From positions 1,583,768 through 1,647,767 of the forward strand of contig JAJUBI010000007.1 of NCBI GenBank assembly GCA_022419385.1: 64,000 nt of DNA, given 5' to 3'. The translations under genes were made by a program, and so were the position numbers. This stretch comes from Paraconiothyrium sp. Pb-2020 (Eukaryota > Ascomycota > Dothideomycetes > Pleosporales > Didymosphaeriaceae). Positions 1 through 12,018 of this stretch are shown here, piece by piece (positions within the stretch are counted from its first letter, which is position 1; every line of letters starts with the position of its first letter). The notes under the pieces were generated by a model. It was not told where the DNA came from, ran no database searches, and worked only from the letters and a program-made list of their open reading frames with translations.

Positions 1-61
1 CGCTTCGAAGCTTTATACCCATTCTCTACTCATACTCGCACTATCAATAACGATCTTCAAG

Positions 62-436
62 ATGCGCTTCACCCTCGCTACTGTTTTGGCTCGTACGCTT
101 ACATCTCTCGAATGATATACGAACCAGCACTAACACATATGTATAGTCGCCACTCTCTCTTACGCAATTACACCCAACGTCGCTGGTGCCAAGAATGTCG
201 GCGCAGGAAACGGCGCCCAGTTCATCACTGGTGGATGCGTTTCCGACGCGGACTGCAGCTCTGCGTGCTGCGCTGATGCCTCGGGTGTAGGCGTCTGCAG
301 CGCTGAGGCAGCACAATTCCAGAATGGAAAGAACGGTTGCGGATTCGCGGATCCGAATGCCCAAGCTACCATTGCGGCTGCTCAGGCTCAAGTTGAGAAG
401 CAAGGATTCAAGAGGGTTGCTAAGAGGGACTGCTAA
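62..436 (+). CDS. BAS2-like small secreted cysteine-rich protein
   Basis: Two exons, 62-92 and 147-436, joined across a 54-nt GT-AG intron, encode 106 residues. The first 17 residues (MRFTLATVLALATLSYA) form a clear signal peptide that is complete only after splicing, which supports both the start and the intron. The mature part has a compact cysteine block (CVSDADCSSACC, then VCS) followed by an FQNGKNGCGF segment and an Ala/Gln-rich tail ending in KRDC. From memory this pattern matches the biotrophy-associated secreted protein 2 (BAS2) family, which is widespread in ascomycetes and was named from the rice blast fungus. The likely location is extracellular or at the plant interface. The family has no known enzymatic activity, and a role as an effector here is inference only. 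Confidence 0.85.
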
Positions 437-1088
437 AAACATCGTCAGAAGGGATGCCATGAATGGGCAACTCTACCAGTAGCTCTTAAACTTTTGCAAC
501 GACTGCTTTGCCGAAATCGTGTACTTGTATGCCGTGGTGCTACGTATGATATAGTGACATGCCCAAGACAGATGTGAAATCAGGGGAATACAGTCATGCA
601 AGGTTCCAGTCAGCCAGCCATTATCTCTTGATCCCAACTTAATCCACAATTGGCGATCGAAAATGGTCGCTACATCGTGAACCAAAGAAACCCCACTCCA
701 GACATTTTCCAAGCCTTTTCTTTCCCGACACCAACTTCATCCAGCTCCATTACCAGGTCCATTACCAGGTCCATTACCAGGTCCATTATCATATTTCAAA
801 AACAAGATACTCCGCAGATGGTATACGTGTACAGTATACAAGAACAGAGACGTGAATTCTGGGGAAGGAGAAAAAAAAAAAAGGTTCGCCGAGCTCGCGA
901 AGATGAAGACGACTTACCTAAGGTAATGGACAGGCTCAACGAATTGGTCCTGCACAGAGAAAGGCAACCACCTCTCAATACTTGGAGTGAATCCGATACC
1001 TTCGTGGCACTTGGTCTTATCCAGGCAACACGAAGAGCCGACGGCTTTCACAACCTTATCTCCTAGTTGCATGACCTTGGCGGAGCAT
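437..1088. other. Intergenic stretch with a short tandem repeat
   Basis: This holds the 3' flanks of the two neighbouring genes. I see no gene in it. It contains the 12-bp tandem repeat listed separately and a 12-base A tract at 871-882. Confidence 0.6.
746..789 (+). repeat. 12-bp tandem repeat, three full copies plus a partial
   Basis: The unit TCCATTACCAGG occurs at 746-757, 758-769 and 770-781, followed by an 8-base partial copy. It is a simple minisatellite in intergenic DNA with no visible function. Confidence 0.9.
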
Positions 1089-3053
1089 TCACTTGTTCGC
1101 AACCTGGGACTTCTTCCCAGTCTTGCTCTTGTCCCCGCCCTTCGTTTTCTTCTGCGAGGTAACATTGGACCGATGACCACCAGAAGAACCTTCAGCTGAG
1201 CCCTGCGAGCCCGCTGTACTGAGGATGTTCGGAATAGTCTTCACTGACATGCGGGATGGCGCCCTCGATGCATATGCCGGATCGTACACGCGAGTATCTT
1301 GAGGGGCCATCGGGACTGTTGATGTTGATGACCGTGAAACCGAGCGCGAGGAATTGAACAAGTCATGTGCAGAGTCTTGCCGGTCCAGGCCATCGATCCC
1401 TTGTAGCTCGCGTGGGTATGTATGCAGAAAGAGACAGTTAGATCCATAGTAGCAGTATCCTTGTGCGTAATTCTTGCAAAGCTGCTTCTTGTGGGAATGG
1501 TATTTTTGGTGAGGATTGGGATTGCCCTGCTGCCCCAGCGGTGCCTCGAGAAGAAGAGGCCCAATGTATGGGTACACACCCGTCATGTTCTGGACACCGG
1601 GGACGAGCATGTTCGGGGGTAAATAGGCCTGGGGAGAGAAGCGCAGATCAGGAATTGGTACGACTGTGTCGCGGACTCCGGAAAATGGTTGCAGAGCGTG
1701 TTGTTCGCTGAGAGTCGCCTGGGCCATCGTCTGCTGCATCGGCAGTGGTAAAAGTGGGTCGTCTCCGATCTTCTCCTTCAATGCGCTCATATCGACATTG
1801 TTACTTGCTACTGCCACGGGCGCGTAAGGGATAAATCCAACAGCGAGCTTCTTACCAACTTCCTGCAACTCTTCCTTAGTGGTTTCCTCACGCATCTCGA
1901 TCTTGAAAAGACGATCCCACGTCGCCTCACCAAAGTACAACTTCTCCTGCCTCTCCAGTTCAAGCTCGGTGGCTTCAATCAGCTCCGCAGGAGCACGACC
2001 GATACTAAGATCACAAACGTTGAGCTGCACCCTACGAGCGATGCGGCCACGCACCCACTCGGGAGCATCTGAAGCGATACAGACGCCATGGGCATCGTAT
2101 GAGACTCCAGGGAGGCGAAGATTCTTGACATAAAGCCGAATCTTGTCTTCATTTTGAAGGACGTGCGCCACCACGGATCGAGCTCGAGGGACTTCTGGGT
2201 GTTTCACAGCGTTGGTCAAACTCTTCATAGAGTCACGGTGGTTGCGAGCAGAGCTTGTGAGCTTGGACTGACCTAGGGGTTCAGACTCCACAATCGGCGG
2301 ATCGAGCACTGGGGCAGCGTCCGTCCTAGTCGCCATCGTCGCCTTGTTCGATAGATCCCGCACATTGGACTCGGGTGCATGCCAAGCGTTAGTACTGGCG
2401 ATACTGGCAAGCTTTGATATGCTCTGCTCTGCCTTTTCCCCCACGTTCTCGGTGGCCTTGGCTTTATTGCGTTGTCTCGATGACTTAGTTTTCTTCTTCT
2501 TCTTCTTCGCATGAACAGTGGACGGCGCAACAAGCATAGTTGTGTCTCCAACGCGCTCTCCGTGCGCGGTGGTCAACGGTTTATCACCACTCGGTCCTGC
2601 GGCATCGGCAGAGAATTTCTTGCTAACAGGAGCTTTGCGCGATGCTTCTATCATAGACGCCGTGGGGACGCCTGATAGCTCCTGATCATTGTTCGCTGTC
2701 GGCTCGAGTGGCTTCGAGATTGAACGCGTTTTCTTCTTCTTCCAGTTGCTCTTACGAGGGGGGCGCTTTGGTGAAGCGGCGGTGACATCAGAAATCACGT
2801 CGGCGGGCACATGTGCTTTCACAACACTATGATCGACAGTAGTATTGATGGCGTGCAACTTGCTCGTCGCCGCGGCCGACGTTTGCCCATCTATAGAGAC
2901 GACCGGAGGTTGGGCTTCTTTGCTGGTGGCAACAGCAGTATTCGCGCGCGCTTTACAGAAAGTCGGCAAAGGATATTGAGAGGTGAGATGACGCCTTCGC
3001 TTACCTTGATGTTGATTTCCAGCTACAAGAGCTGCCCAAGTGAAATCTGCCAT
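1089..3053 (-). CDS. CCCH-type zinc-finger protein, Lys/Ser-rich
   Basis: Exons 3053-3005 and 2950-1089 are separated by a 54-nt GTAAGC...AG intron (2951-3004). The reading frame stays open through the intron, but removing it gives the better N-terminus. The product is about 636 residues. The start is the ATG of MADFTWAALVAGNQ; the in-frame codon upstream is TTG. A single C-x7-C-x5-C-x3-H finger (LCKNYAQGYCYYGSNCLFLH) lies near residue 505. Lysine runs (RKSNWKKKKTR, KKKKKKTKSS) look like nuclear localisation or RNA-contact patches, and the C-terminus is basic. Single CCCH fingers usually bind RNA, so an RNA-related role is likely. The rest is low complexity and I cannot name an orthologue. 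Confidence 0.8.
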   Translation of the reverse strand: MADFTWAALVAGNQHQGKRRRHLTSQYPLPTFCKARANTAVATSKEAQPPVVSIDGQTSAAATSKLHAINTTVDHSVVKAHVPADVISDVTAASPKRPPRKSNWKKKKTRSISKPLEPTANNDQELSGVPTASMIEASRKAPVSKKFSADAAGPSGDKPLTTAHGERVGDTTMLVAPSTVHAKKKKKKTKSSRQRNKAKATENVGEKAEQSISKLASIASTNAWHAPESNVRDLSNKATMATRTDAAPVLDPPIVESEPLGQSKLTSSARNHRDSMKSLTNAVKHPEVPRARSVVAHVLQNEDKIRLYVKNLRLPGVSYDAHGVCIASDAPEWVRGRIARRVQLNVCDLSIGRAPAELIEATELELERQEKLYFGEATWDRLFKIEMREETTKEELQEVGKKLAVGFIPYAPVAVASNNVDMSALKEKIGDDPLLPLPMQQTMAQATLSEQHALQPFSGVRDTVVPIPDLRFSPQAYLPPNMLVPGVQNMTGVYPYIGPLLLEAPLGQQGNPNPHQKYHSHKKQLCKNYAQGYCYYGSNCLFLHTYPRELQGIDGLDRQDSAHDLFNSSRSVSRSSTSTVPMAPQDTRVYDPAYASRAPSRMSVKTIPNILSTAGSQGSAEGSSGGHRSNVTSQKKTKGGDKSKTGKKSQVANK

Positions 3054-5531
3054 TTGAAGGCGAGGTCGGGTCAAAGGATGAGGCTGAGTGGTTTGCTGCT
3101 AAATCGCGAAACGCTTGAGCGTATGAGTGAGGGGAAGCGAGGTGGAGCAGTCTGTTTGTACAGTTGATAAATCTTCCTGGCGGGGAGATTGTGTTCTGAA
3201 GCACTGACGACGTCGCTGTTGATACATAGACATGGTCAGTGCACCCGTTGCTGAGGTGAAACCGAAAGTGAACGACAGGCTATTCGAAGGACAGATATCG
3301 GCAGCATAGCGATGGAAGCCCTCCCGCTCGCAGTGCGATCCGACCTCCCTAAGGTAGTAGCATAGACACATGCTGTCGGCCACTCTAGAACATTAGGTTC
3401 CCAAAGTCCCGACGGTTTCTCTTAACTGAACGTTTCCAGAAAAGCAGTGAACGGGAACTGCAGGATTTCAGGCCAAGGTCAAGCCGAGAGCAACGAGGAG
3501 ACAAACACGCAGTCGTCCCTGCTGAGATTTTACATTCGAATTGCGTAGTGAGCGATCAGCTGTTCGCTCCCATGTTTCATATAGTAGCGAGATAGGTTTG
3601 AGCTCAATCGTTTCCTCGAATGAGCTGTTCTAAGTGAACCTGATGAAGTCAGATCGAACCGCAAAGACCTGTACTCTTCTTATTCAGATCTTGATGTCGG
3701 GATTAAGCCGCGCTGGGGGACTTACACACAAATCAAGCTTTTGAGCGGGATCTACCAATAAACCTTAGTAAGCTGTCTTTACCTGATAGTGAAGCCGTGT
3801 TAAGAAGACTACGGGCATTCTGCGAAGTAGGAAATATAATCCCACATGATGACTGTCGTAATAAGCTAAATCTCATGAGCGGTTTAGATATTCTTTTCAT
3901 CGGCAACAACTCCCCTTTGGCGTCACTGAGACTTACATAGGTGGTGATACTTTATACGTTTCTGTGGTATGTACATGCAGCTAGCCTCATACCGGAATAG
4001 AGCAAAGAATCAAGCTACAGCCGTGCTTCGAATCTCGTCATGAAGATTCGCAGAATTATACTTGCATGCTCAGGCTACCATCGGATCCGTCAATAGATTC
4101 AGAAGGCTCAATTTCTAGATTCCTTTGGCGAACAGCACTTCCCAGCATCGCCGCCTTCCAAGAACAGTGCGGCTGGCGGTATGTCCAAGGTGCAGAAACC
4201 GCAACTTCCCACCTCTAAACGACTGGCCAACCTCCATTAGTGCAATACATGCATGCGGAGGTGCTATCGATCGCAATCGGTACTGGCGTGCTGAAGGGCA
4301 CCTGGCGATGAAGGTGCGGAGCCAGTGGCGTTTGCGTGGAGACCCGCCGAAGCACGGGGACGAAGCGCTGCTGAGTCCAACAAGACGCGCTCGCACAGAC
4401 TGCAGTATGTACTGAGGCGGAATTCTGAGTCGAATGCGCGTAGGCCACGTTTATCCGGTGACCGGTTAGGCAGCGGCTACTACGCAGCGCGCAGATGGCA
4501 CGTCAACACGACGTTCGAGCACTTCAAAGGGCTCTGTTGCCTGGACGTGAAGACTGGTCCATTGTTCACGTCGAGATAACAACGATGATGAATGGCGGTG
4601 AAAGTTGATCGCAGTGACGCTGTGGTCAAAGCGTAGACAGTTTGTTAGATCTAAGCCGCTTGCGGCTAGCTCAGCCTTTCGTGATGATGGTTGCTCCACG
4701 TGAGACCGCCTGCAGAGCGCCACGGGTGCCATCGAAGGTTCCATGCGTCTTTACATCCTTTCAAGCCCAATTGCGTTCTCTTGCTGACCGGCTCGCCAGG
4801 GCGGAAACGACATGTCGTTTATTAAAAGCAACCGTGCGGTGCTTACATTCGTCCGTGCGCCGGGGACTATCACCACTCGTTGAAGTCCGACGCCATCTTC
4901 CCACTTTCTCCCACCCCCCCAGCTGCCAGTCGCGCGGCACCAGCCTCTTCCAGCGATATCATTGCGTCTGGCTGGTCCGCAGCTGTCTCATGCATACGAT
5001 GCGGGCCTAATTGCTGCAGTAGCCCATGAACCCTCTTCATGGTCCACCTGTGCCCACGATGCACTATATACCCATGCGCTAGGGCTGTGTCGGCCCACCA
5101 TGACTTCTGCCACGATGAGATGAGTCGACGCTTCGCTAAACCCAAAGTTGTTCCCAAAAGGCTCGTGTTCCCAATAATTACGTGGTACACACGTGCAAAA
5201 GGCACCTTCGGGCTTCTACATCGCAGCCCTGTCTGGCGTCGGGATCGCCTACAGCCCCCATGCATCCTGTAACCGTCCTATGTCCTAAAGTCAATAAGCC
5301 AATTAAGCTCACACTGCCGGATCCTACACGTACCCCGCGGCGTACACCTGGTTGCGCGCTTCGATCCAAGCGCCTAACGCAGCATCTATCTAAAGCTCCC
5401 ATACACCCCAGCGTCTGCGCTATCAACTCACGTCGAATTCGCTGGCCGTGTGGCCGGTGCGCAGCCCTCACATGATCTCGAACACCTAGCCTTGTCGTCG
5501 ACCAACGTTCCTACAGCGACGACAGTCCAAC
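3054..5531. other. 2.5-kb gene-poor stretch
   Basis: Only short open frames occur, many as mirror pairs on opposite strands (for example near 4115-4415 and 5178-5475). None has a recognisable domain, a signal peptide or a credible exon chain. The right end is the promoter of the PTH11-like gene. I see nothing else. Confidence 0.5.
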
Positions 5532-7151
5532 ATGGACCATGTGGTGGTGACATTGGAGAAAAGGCGGACAGCCCCTATGGGAGACCGCGGCACAGTAATC
5601 AACATTGTGTCTTGGTTGTTGACAGTCGTCGCGATATGCGTCCTTACAGCGAGATTCACCATGAGACTTTCGATCAAAGACAAAACTCGTCGATTTGGAC
5701 TCCATGACTTATTCATTGTTCTGGCATTTGTGAGTTGGAAAAGCTGACTTTTACCAACTCAAGGCTGACTTAAGTAGCTGTTTAGCATCGGTCAAACCAT
5801 TGCCGTGTCTGTGGAGTCAATACAGGCACTGGGCCAGCACAGTAACGACCTGAGCCCGAATCAGTTCATGATATTCCAGAAGGTGAGCTTTTTATCATTA
5901 AAGTACCGACAGCTTACTGAGTCAAACAGACCGAGTATGCGGGCTGTATACTCTACATAGCGAATATGGGCTGCGCTAGGATATCTTTATGCTTGCTCAT
6001 CAAAGACATTCTTCCCGGCTCGACGGCGCGCATTACGGCTCTCATCTTCGCTGCATTCACAACCCTCTGGACAGTTAGTGGTGTTCTTGTTGCCACATTC
6101 TCTTGCTCACTGCCCAATCCGTGGCAGTGGGGCAACGGAAAGCAATGCATCAACGTTTCTTCTTGGGTCAACTACGTCGGAAGTACGAATATTATTGTTG
6201 AAATACTTTTAATCTCGATACCCCTCTGCATATGGAACGTCCGAACCTCCGCTGGCCGGCGTATGTCGGTTTCCCTATTATTTTTATCCCCCTGAGGTAC
6301 GTGTCCGCCCAGAACTGCTTCAGTCGTCATTGCTAACGGCCTTGTAGCGTCGTTGCTGCTGTTAGTGCGCAGCTCCACTTCTTTAACCAGCGTGGTACTG
6401 GCGACATCACCTACGACTACTGGCGTACAGTGCTATGTATCCAAATCGCGCAGAATCTGTCCGTCATCACCGCCTGCCTCCCCACCTGCATCCTTTCATA
6501 GTAAAGATGCTTGCTGGTCTCATCAAGAGCGAGGCTATCAGCAATCTGTCTTGCCGTCAAAAGATAAGCATACTATCGCGCTTTCCCTGACAGAGACATT
6601 TTGATTCGATGTCATCACAATCGTCCAATATGCCCATCAAGCAAGAGAAGGAAGAGGAATACTGCGCACCGCTGGCGACCTACGGGCTTGATCGAGCATC
6701 CACACACCTCATATCTCCCCAACTCAACCGCTTCCCAGTGAACGTTGCGACACCACGCGATAGTCCAGAGCCGCCGAAGGACGTGTTTATGCGTACCGTT
6801 GAGATACCCACCAGCGCCTCACGCTCAGCAAGTCTAAGGCGGAAATCTACAGTCCGCACAATTCGCAATTCGCGGGGCATCCCTCAGATCCCTGAGATTC
6901 CCAAGTCGCTATCCGAAGTTGGTGTCCTGCCAATGCCAGATTGGGACACGGATAGCAGCGTGAGCGATAGGACGGACAGCCAGCAGAGCAGGAGACCACC
7001 TTCCGACTACATCTTCAAAAGATCCAAGGTCATCAGCGTGCCAGAGGAAAGTTATCTAAGGGACCAAGGAGGAGAGGGGCAGTACTACAAAAAGTATTAC
7101 CCGCCGTTACCTAGTCCAAAGGTTCCCAAGAAACCCCCTAGAGCATTTTAG
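5532..7151 (+). CDS. PTH11-like rhodopsin-domain membrane protein, apparently frameshifted
   Basis: Exons 5532-5729, 5778-5882 and 5930-about 6296 encode hydrophobic helices of the fungal rhodopsin-domain (PTH11-related) family. Conserved features include the SWLLTVVAICVLTARF helix, the FGLHDLFIVLAF segment and the CSLPNPWQW...CIN extracellular loop. The next exon starts at 6348 and continues the family pattern (VSAQLHFFNQRG, then ITYDYW). A last intron (6501-6593, GTAAAG...CAG) leads to a Ser/Pro-rich cytosolic tail ending at 7151. The frame breaks twice, each time as if one C were missing from a C run: near 6288-6292, before the fourth exon, and near 6481-6486, inside the ACLPT/LHPFI motif. 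Either the gene is decaying or the assembly lost bases. The family includes surface-sensing receptors, but the ligand here is unknown. Confidence 0.7.
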
Positions 7152-9669
7152 ACGTACAAAAAATAGATGAACGTAATATTTTCAAACAAGTACATGACAT
7201 CGCCATCGGTTAGATGTGCAATGATCCTATCCAGCGCACTCGTTCGCTTACTTGGGCTGCAACGAGCGTTTTCCTCATCCCGTGTGCGCTGATCTAGGCG
7301 TTCTCGAAACCAACCTCTTAGGTACGCGCGCTCTCAAGGATGATTTTAGATCACGCTTGCTTGTTTCCCTGCCATTTCCGAGGTGCTTTCATTGCGCATG
7401 CTCGCTACCAAATTTTCATGACACACCGAAGACCGGTGCTACGGCTAAGTTCGCACGAGAGAGTTCACTTCCAACTTTGACCAAATTAAATTTGGAAGTG
7501 TTTCTTCACCAACCGGCCAGCCAACAGCGCTCAGTGCGTGTGAGCGTCGATGTACAGCGACTCTCACGATTGAGCCTCGCATCAATCGCATGCTTGCACA
7601 TGCAAGGACAGTACTACTGCACTGCATCGCTCGATGATCTCCCCACGCAACAAACGCAGACATCCTTAGCGTGTGTTATCCAGCATGATACTCGGAACGC
7701 CCTACTATCGTACCGCACTCGCGAATCTCGATGCTATGCATATTCATAGATGGTGATCGCCGTTTTGGGACAACTTGCTCGCTAACCATGCGGTGGAAGA
7801 TCACTGCAGCTTCATCGGCAGCTAACTGCTCGCTTCATCCTGACTCTTCACGAAAGAACGGCTTGGAATGGATGACGACAGTACGATGAGAGGCTTATTT
7901 CCAGACGCGCTTGGTACAAATGCATACTTCGCCAACGTCTGCGTCTTGAGGCAGCGGATGGGGCGTTCGCTTACACGATAGCCTATCCTCAGTACACTCA
8001 GGAAGCAATGCAGGCAGGCATACGCTCTGTTGTACCTGCCGTGCTGCCATACGCATCTAATGACGCGTACTTGAGTATTGCAGTGCTGTATAGTCGCAAG
8101 TCAGTGCAATGTAGAGACACACGACCTCCTACTAATCTTGTTTCCTTCTTCACCACCCACCCGTGCGAGTCCTACTACGAAAACCTCATTTACACCGCTC
8201 CTCCTCACCACTACCAAAGCAGAACTTTTCACACTTCGCTCCCCGAACGGGTTTGCAAAGAGCGAGCTGTGATTCGGTTCGGAGTCCGAAAATAGCAGCA
8301 CGGGCCGACCTCTGGAGCTTACAAGCTAGCTAGTCCGAGATGGGAAGGCGTACCACGCTTGCGAAAGGAAAGTGGGCCAGTGAGGTGTCGACGCTATGGT
8401 TTGAGGGTGTGTTGTGGACTATACAGCAGATAGGGCAGATTAATGAGACCTTGAAATCATGGATGTAAGATGAAGGGAACGTCACGTGATGCGTTCGTTG
8501 CACAGGTGCATGTACAAATGGTGTTCGCACAAAAGAGGTATAGACCCATGTGCGAACATATAGCTCAAGCCCATGCACAGTCGACGCAGTTGGAAATATG
8601 TCGAGGTACCGAGGAGCTGGTCGACTTTATTGCAAAAGACAAGCCTTCATGCACATCGAACAGTGCCATCCAAGTGTCGGTACCATCACCCGGGAACTCG
8701 ATGCCCGAAACTTAAAAAGATATTCACAGCTACGGACATTGAGGGGGGGTTGAATGTCGTGCCGTTTGTCAAGGGTTGTTCAAACTTCATTACTGACTTT
8801 GAAAGAGATAACTACTGCTACCTGAAGCCTTCCTCGCAAGGCTGAGCGCAGGCACACACGTTCGGAGTCGCCGATGGCACATCAACCGCCGGACTTTCCG
8901 TGGAGAGTCTCCCGATGTAAGCGCACCTACTTACTCTGCTTTTTCGGTCCCTGCCTTCACGCGGGAGAGTGATTCATGCCTTGCGTTAAATGAGGGCTCT
9001 TGTACCCATTGAGAAGGCCGGTAGACAGGCAGCCGCGCCCGTAAGCTAATATCAGATCACGCATGTACCTACTGCAAGGCCCCCAAGAAACACGTTGAGA
9101 AATCTACCGAGGGTGGGATACATGCCGTGCGGCACTGCCATGCTTATAGATCTAGTTCCATGCAATCGAGGCACCTAGGTCAGCGCCTCGTGGGGATCGT
9201 ATGCTGAAAACCCAGATATCGATGGATGGCAGTGATGGGAAAGGGTTGCAGGTACTGGGATTATGCACGTATGCTTGAGGGGATGGCTCACTACACCAGC
9301 CTATTGAGGTTGTTGTAAACCATTGATCCAATTGATTCGTGACTATACCACGATTGCGGTCAATCATGCCGATCGTGTCATCATCCGGGAGTTTTCAAAG
9401 CTATACAAATACAGTGCCAGGACAGGGCTTGGAAGACAGATGGCTATGTGCAAAGCGTGTCCTAGGGTACTTCCTCCGTGCTTCTTAGCCCCAGGGCATG
9501 CTACCGCTTCTCGGTACCCATAGGGTGTCGAATCCACCACAATCTTTCAAGGCAATAACAGTCACGAGTCTTAGTCACCTCCACCAAAGAGGGACTTCCT
9601 CGGCCTCTGTTCATCGCCGCCGAAGAGTGGCGTCGTCGAGGCCGTGGCGGGCGGGTCGGCAGATATTTG
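7152..9669. other. 2.5-kb gene-poor stretch
   Basis: This lies between the 3' ends of two convergent genes. The longest open frame (7252-7749, plus) begins at a TTG codon, has no domain and is not supported. I see no repeat or RNA gene. Confidence 0.5.
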
Positions 9670-11328
9670 CTAGGTCGTCTGGGGATGAAGAAGAGACTCA
9701 TCCACATGGAGAAAAAGGGACCGCGCTGCGAGCGCGCCAGAATTTTCTTCTGACTTGATACGCTTCTCCTCGGGGGCGCTAATCTCTCCGCTGTTTCCTT
9801 CACGGCTACGCTTTCCCGAGGTTGTTTGCATATTGTCATGAGACACAGACGACGTGTCGATGCCAGGATTGGGCTTGTGGCTCGCGATGTTAGCTACCCA
9901 TGCACCCAGGTCCTCGAATGTCGGCATAACGGGAACAGACTTGAGAATTACAGGCAGCGACACCTGAGCAGGGCTTGAAGCAGCGTCAGCGGTAGGAGGC
10001 CCTTGAATGGGGACTTCCTCTGGAAATAGTTCCATAAGCTTCGCCAACATTGCCTGAGGCTTGCTCTGCTTCAGAACGCTGATAGCCGCATGCTTGTTCA
10101 CGATATCCTCAACATGCTGATTCACGTTCAGCCGGTGCGAGAGCTTAGGAAAATGCAGTGCTGGCCAGTCCATCGACGGCAGCTCCGCCTTGGGCTTCTG
10201 CGCCTCGAGAAACGCGGCATCCTCTATTGGAAAACCCAGTGTTCCGTCATCCATGGGTATCTGCGGCGGATCAATCTTGACTTCCGGCTTCGCGTCACGC
10301 TTGGGCACATGGTAGTCAGACGCTCGGTCTTCGAGAGCCTCCAGAAGCGCACCCTTCTTCATATCAACTGCGCTAAAGTCACTCTGCGTCTTCAGGTTCT
10401 CGATCGTCTCGGTCGGCGTAAGATATTTGGGGCTCCGCTGGCTTGACGGTCCAGGTATCAATACACCAACAAACTTGGCAATCTTCGCTTTGTAGGCGAT
10501 TTTCCTTACGAAATTGTTCTTTCCCAGCTCGTTCCCCTTCTGAATCCGTTCAAGTTCCACCTGCCACTCCTTACTGAGGCGCTTCATCTCGTTCTTGATG
10601 AGGCGCTTCTGTGACGAGTTGAATGTGAAGAAGTCGTACTGGGTACTCTTCCACAGCTTCACAAAAGTCTCCCGCTTCTCAAAGTCTGCAGCATCGTTGT
10701 GATGCTCGAGGACAGCGGCAAGATAAGCGATTGCGAATTCGCGAGCAGCTTTAGCTTCCACAGAGCTTGCATTATCACAAATCTCGTCCGTGAGCAACGC
10801 GATGTAGATAGCGATGTTCCAACGCGCAGAGTCATGAAAGCGTTGGAACTGGTGCAAGCCATCTAGACGCCAGAAGTAGATTGCGCGTGTGATGTCGATG
10901 TGCTGCTTCTCCGGTTCTTTGATGGCGAGGCGGCTGTGTTCGTCGATTGTGGCTCGGTTTCGGAGCAAGAAGTCGAGGCGGAGGTCAGACGGTATGCTGG
11001 ATAAATTAGAGACATGCGCGACCAATTTGATTACTAGTGCAAGTCCTCCTTGTACTTACTGTGGCAAGTTGATGGCATTAGGCTCATGATCCAAGACCTG
11101 GGTGATCGTAAGGTATTCCTGGGAAATCACGGCTTTGGAACGCTTGTCGTTGGAACGAGCCTGCTTCTGAGCTAGCGATTGTGGTAGAGGCACGACACCA
11201 GCAGGAATATCCCGGAGCTTATGCTCGAGGATGTCTTTCAGCGCGAACCTCCCCTCGACCGGGATGTTATCCACTATCGACCAAGACGGTGCCGAGATCC
11301 AATTGCCGGGTTCTGGTGGATGTACCAT
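9670..11328 (-). CDS. Uncharacterised fungal protein with a DITRAI-type core, paralogue of the gene at 62526-63634
   Basis: Exons 11328-11060 and 10996-9670 are joined over a 63-nt GTAAGT...CAG intron, giving 531 residues from an ATG. I do not recognise a named domain. Residues of roughly 120-230 contain DITRAIYFWRLD, a helical stretch, then FVKLWKSTQYDFFTF and a charged helix KRLIKNEMKRLSKEW. The same order of motifs occurs in the gene at 62526-63634 (DITRAIWYWNLD ... FLKHWYTSKFDLITF), so the two belong to one family. The N-terminal segment (APSWSIVDNIPVEGRFALKDILEHKL) and the Pro/Lys-rich C-terminal half are not shared. No signal peptide or membrane segment is seen. The product is probably intracellular, with unknown function. 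Confidence 0.8.
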
Positions 11329-12018
11329 TGTTTTTGACCTTTGTTCCTGGCCCTCGAAAGACGCCGTTGGTAAAATTGCCTATCTGCGCGCAGGCGTCTG
11401 GTTGATGTGGGCAAGGGCACTGGGTGCTGGCTTGCTTAGTTACAGTACGACCGGTGCGCCGAGGCCCGCGTGATCTTGCTGGTTGAAAAAGCGACGAGTA
11501 AGATATATTGGATGATATTACATAGGAAGCGGCCGTGATTGCGTATGGGTTTGGGGTTGGCCGCAGAGAAGAGTCGCAGGAAGAACGGGCGAATATAAGC
11601 TACAGCTTTGATACGGCGGCGCAGACCCGCGAGTTCGGTATCGGAGGCGCGCGCGGATACGTGGGGTTTCGATGTTTGTTTTGGCCTTCAGCGCGTTTTT
11701 TCAACGGCAACGCACTGGAAGTTGCGGCGAGCTGCAGTTGCCAAGCAGCACAGGTGACGAGGAGTCTAAAGCCACAAACGATCTAAGACACCGCCCGAAC
11801 AATGGCCAAGTAAGTGCCGTCGCTTTTATAATTGCTCATACTTTTACATACAACTGGAAATGCCGAGACACACTTAATGCCTGTGGTGAGGTGAGAGGGT
11901 CGCGATAAAACTAGGGGCCACAGCAGATGTTTGAAAACGTGGCTCCGTACCTGTGGCATTCATACCGCTTCATGCAGAATGCGTGCGATGGCCCCAAGAT
12001 ATGAATTTCTGAAGCTCT
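11329..12018. other. Intergenic stretch
   Basis: This is the promoter side of the uncharacterised gene and the 3' flank of the Zn2Cys6 gene. I see no coding or RNA feature. Confidence 0.5.

Noticed and set aside
4115..5475. Mirror pairs of 80-130-codon frames
   Set aside because: Opposite-strand frames of near equal extent are a stop-codon coincidence; no splice chain or domain was found.
7252..7749. 165-codon plus-strand open frame
   Set aside because: It begins at TTG, has no domain, and lacks a coding-like composition.
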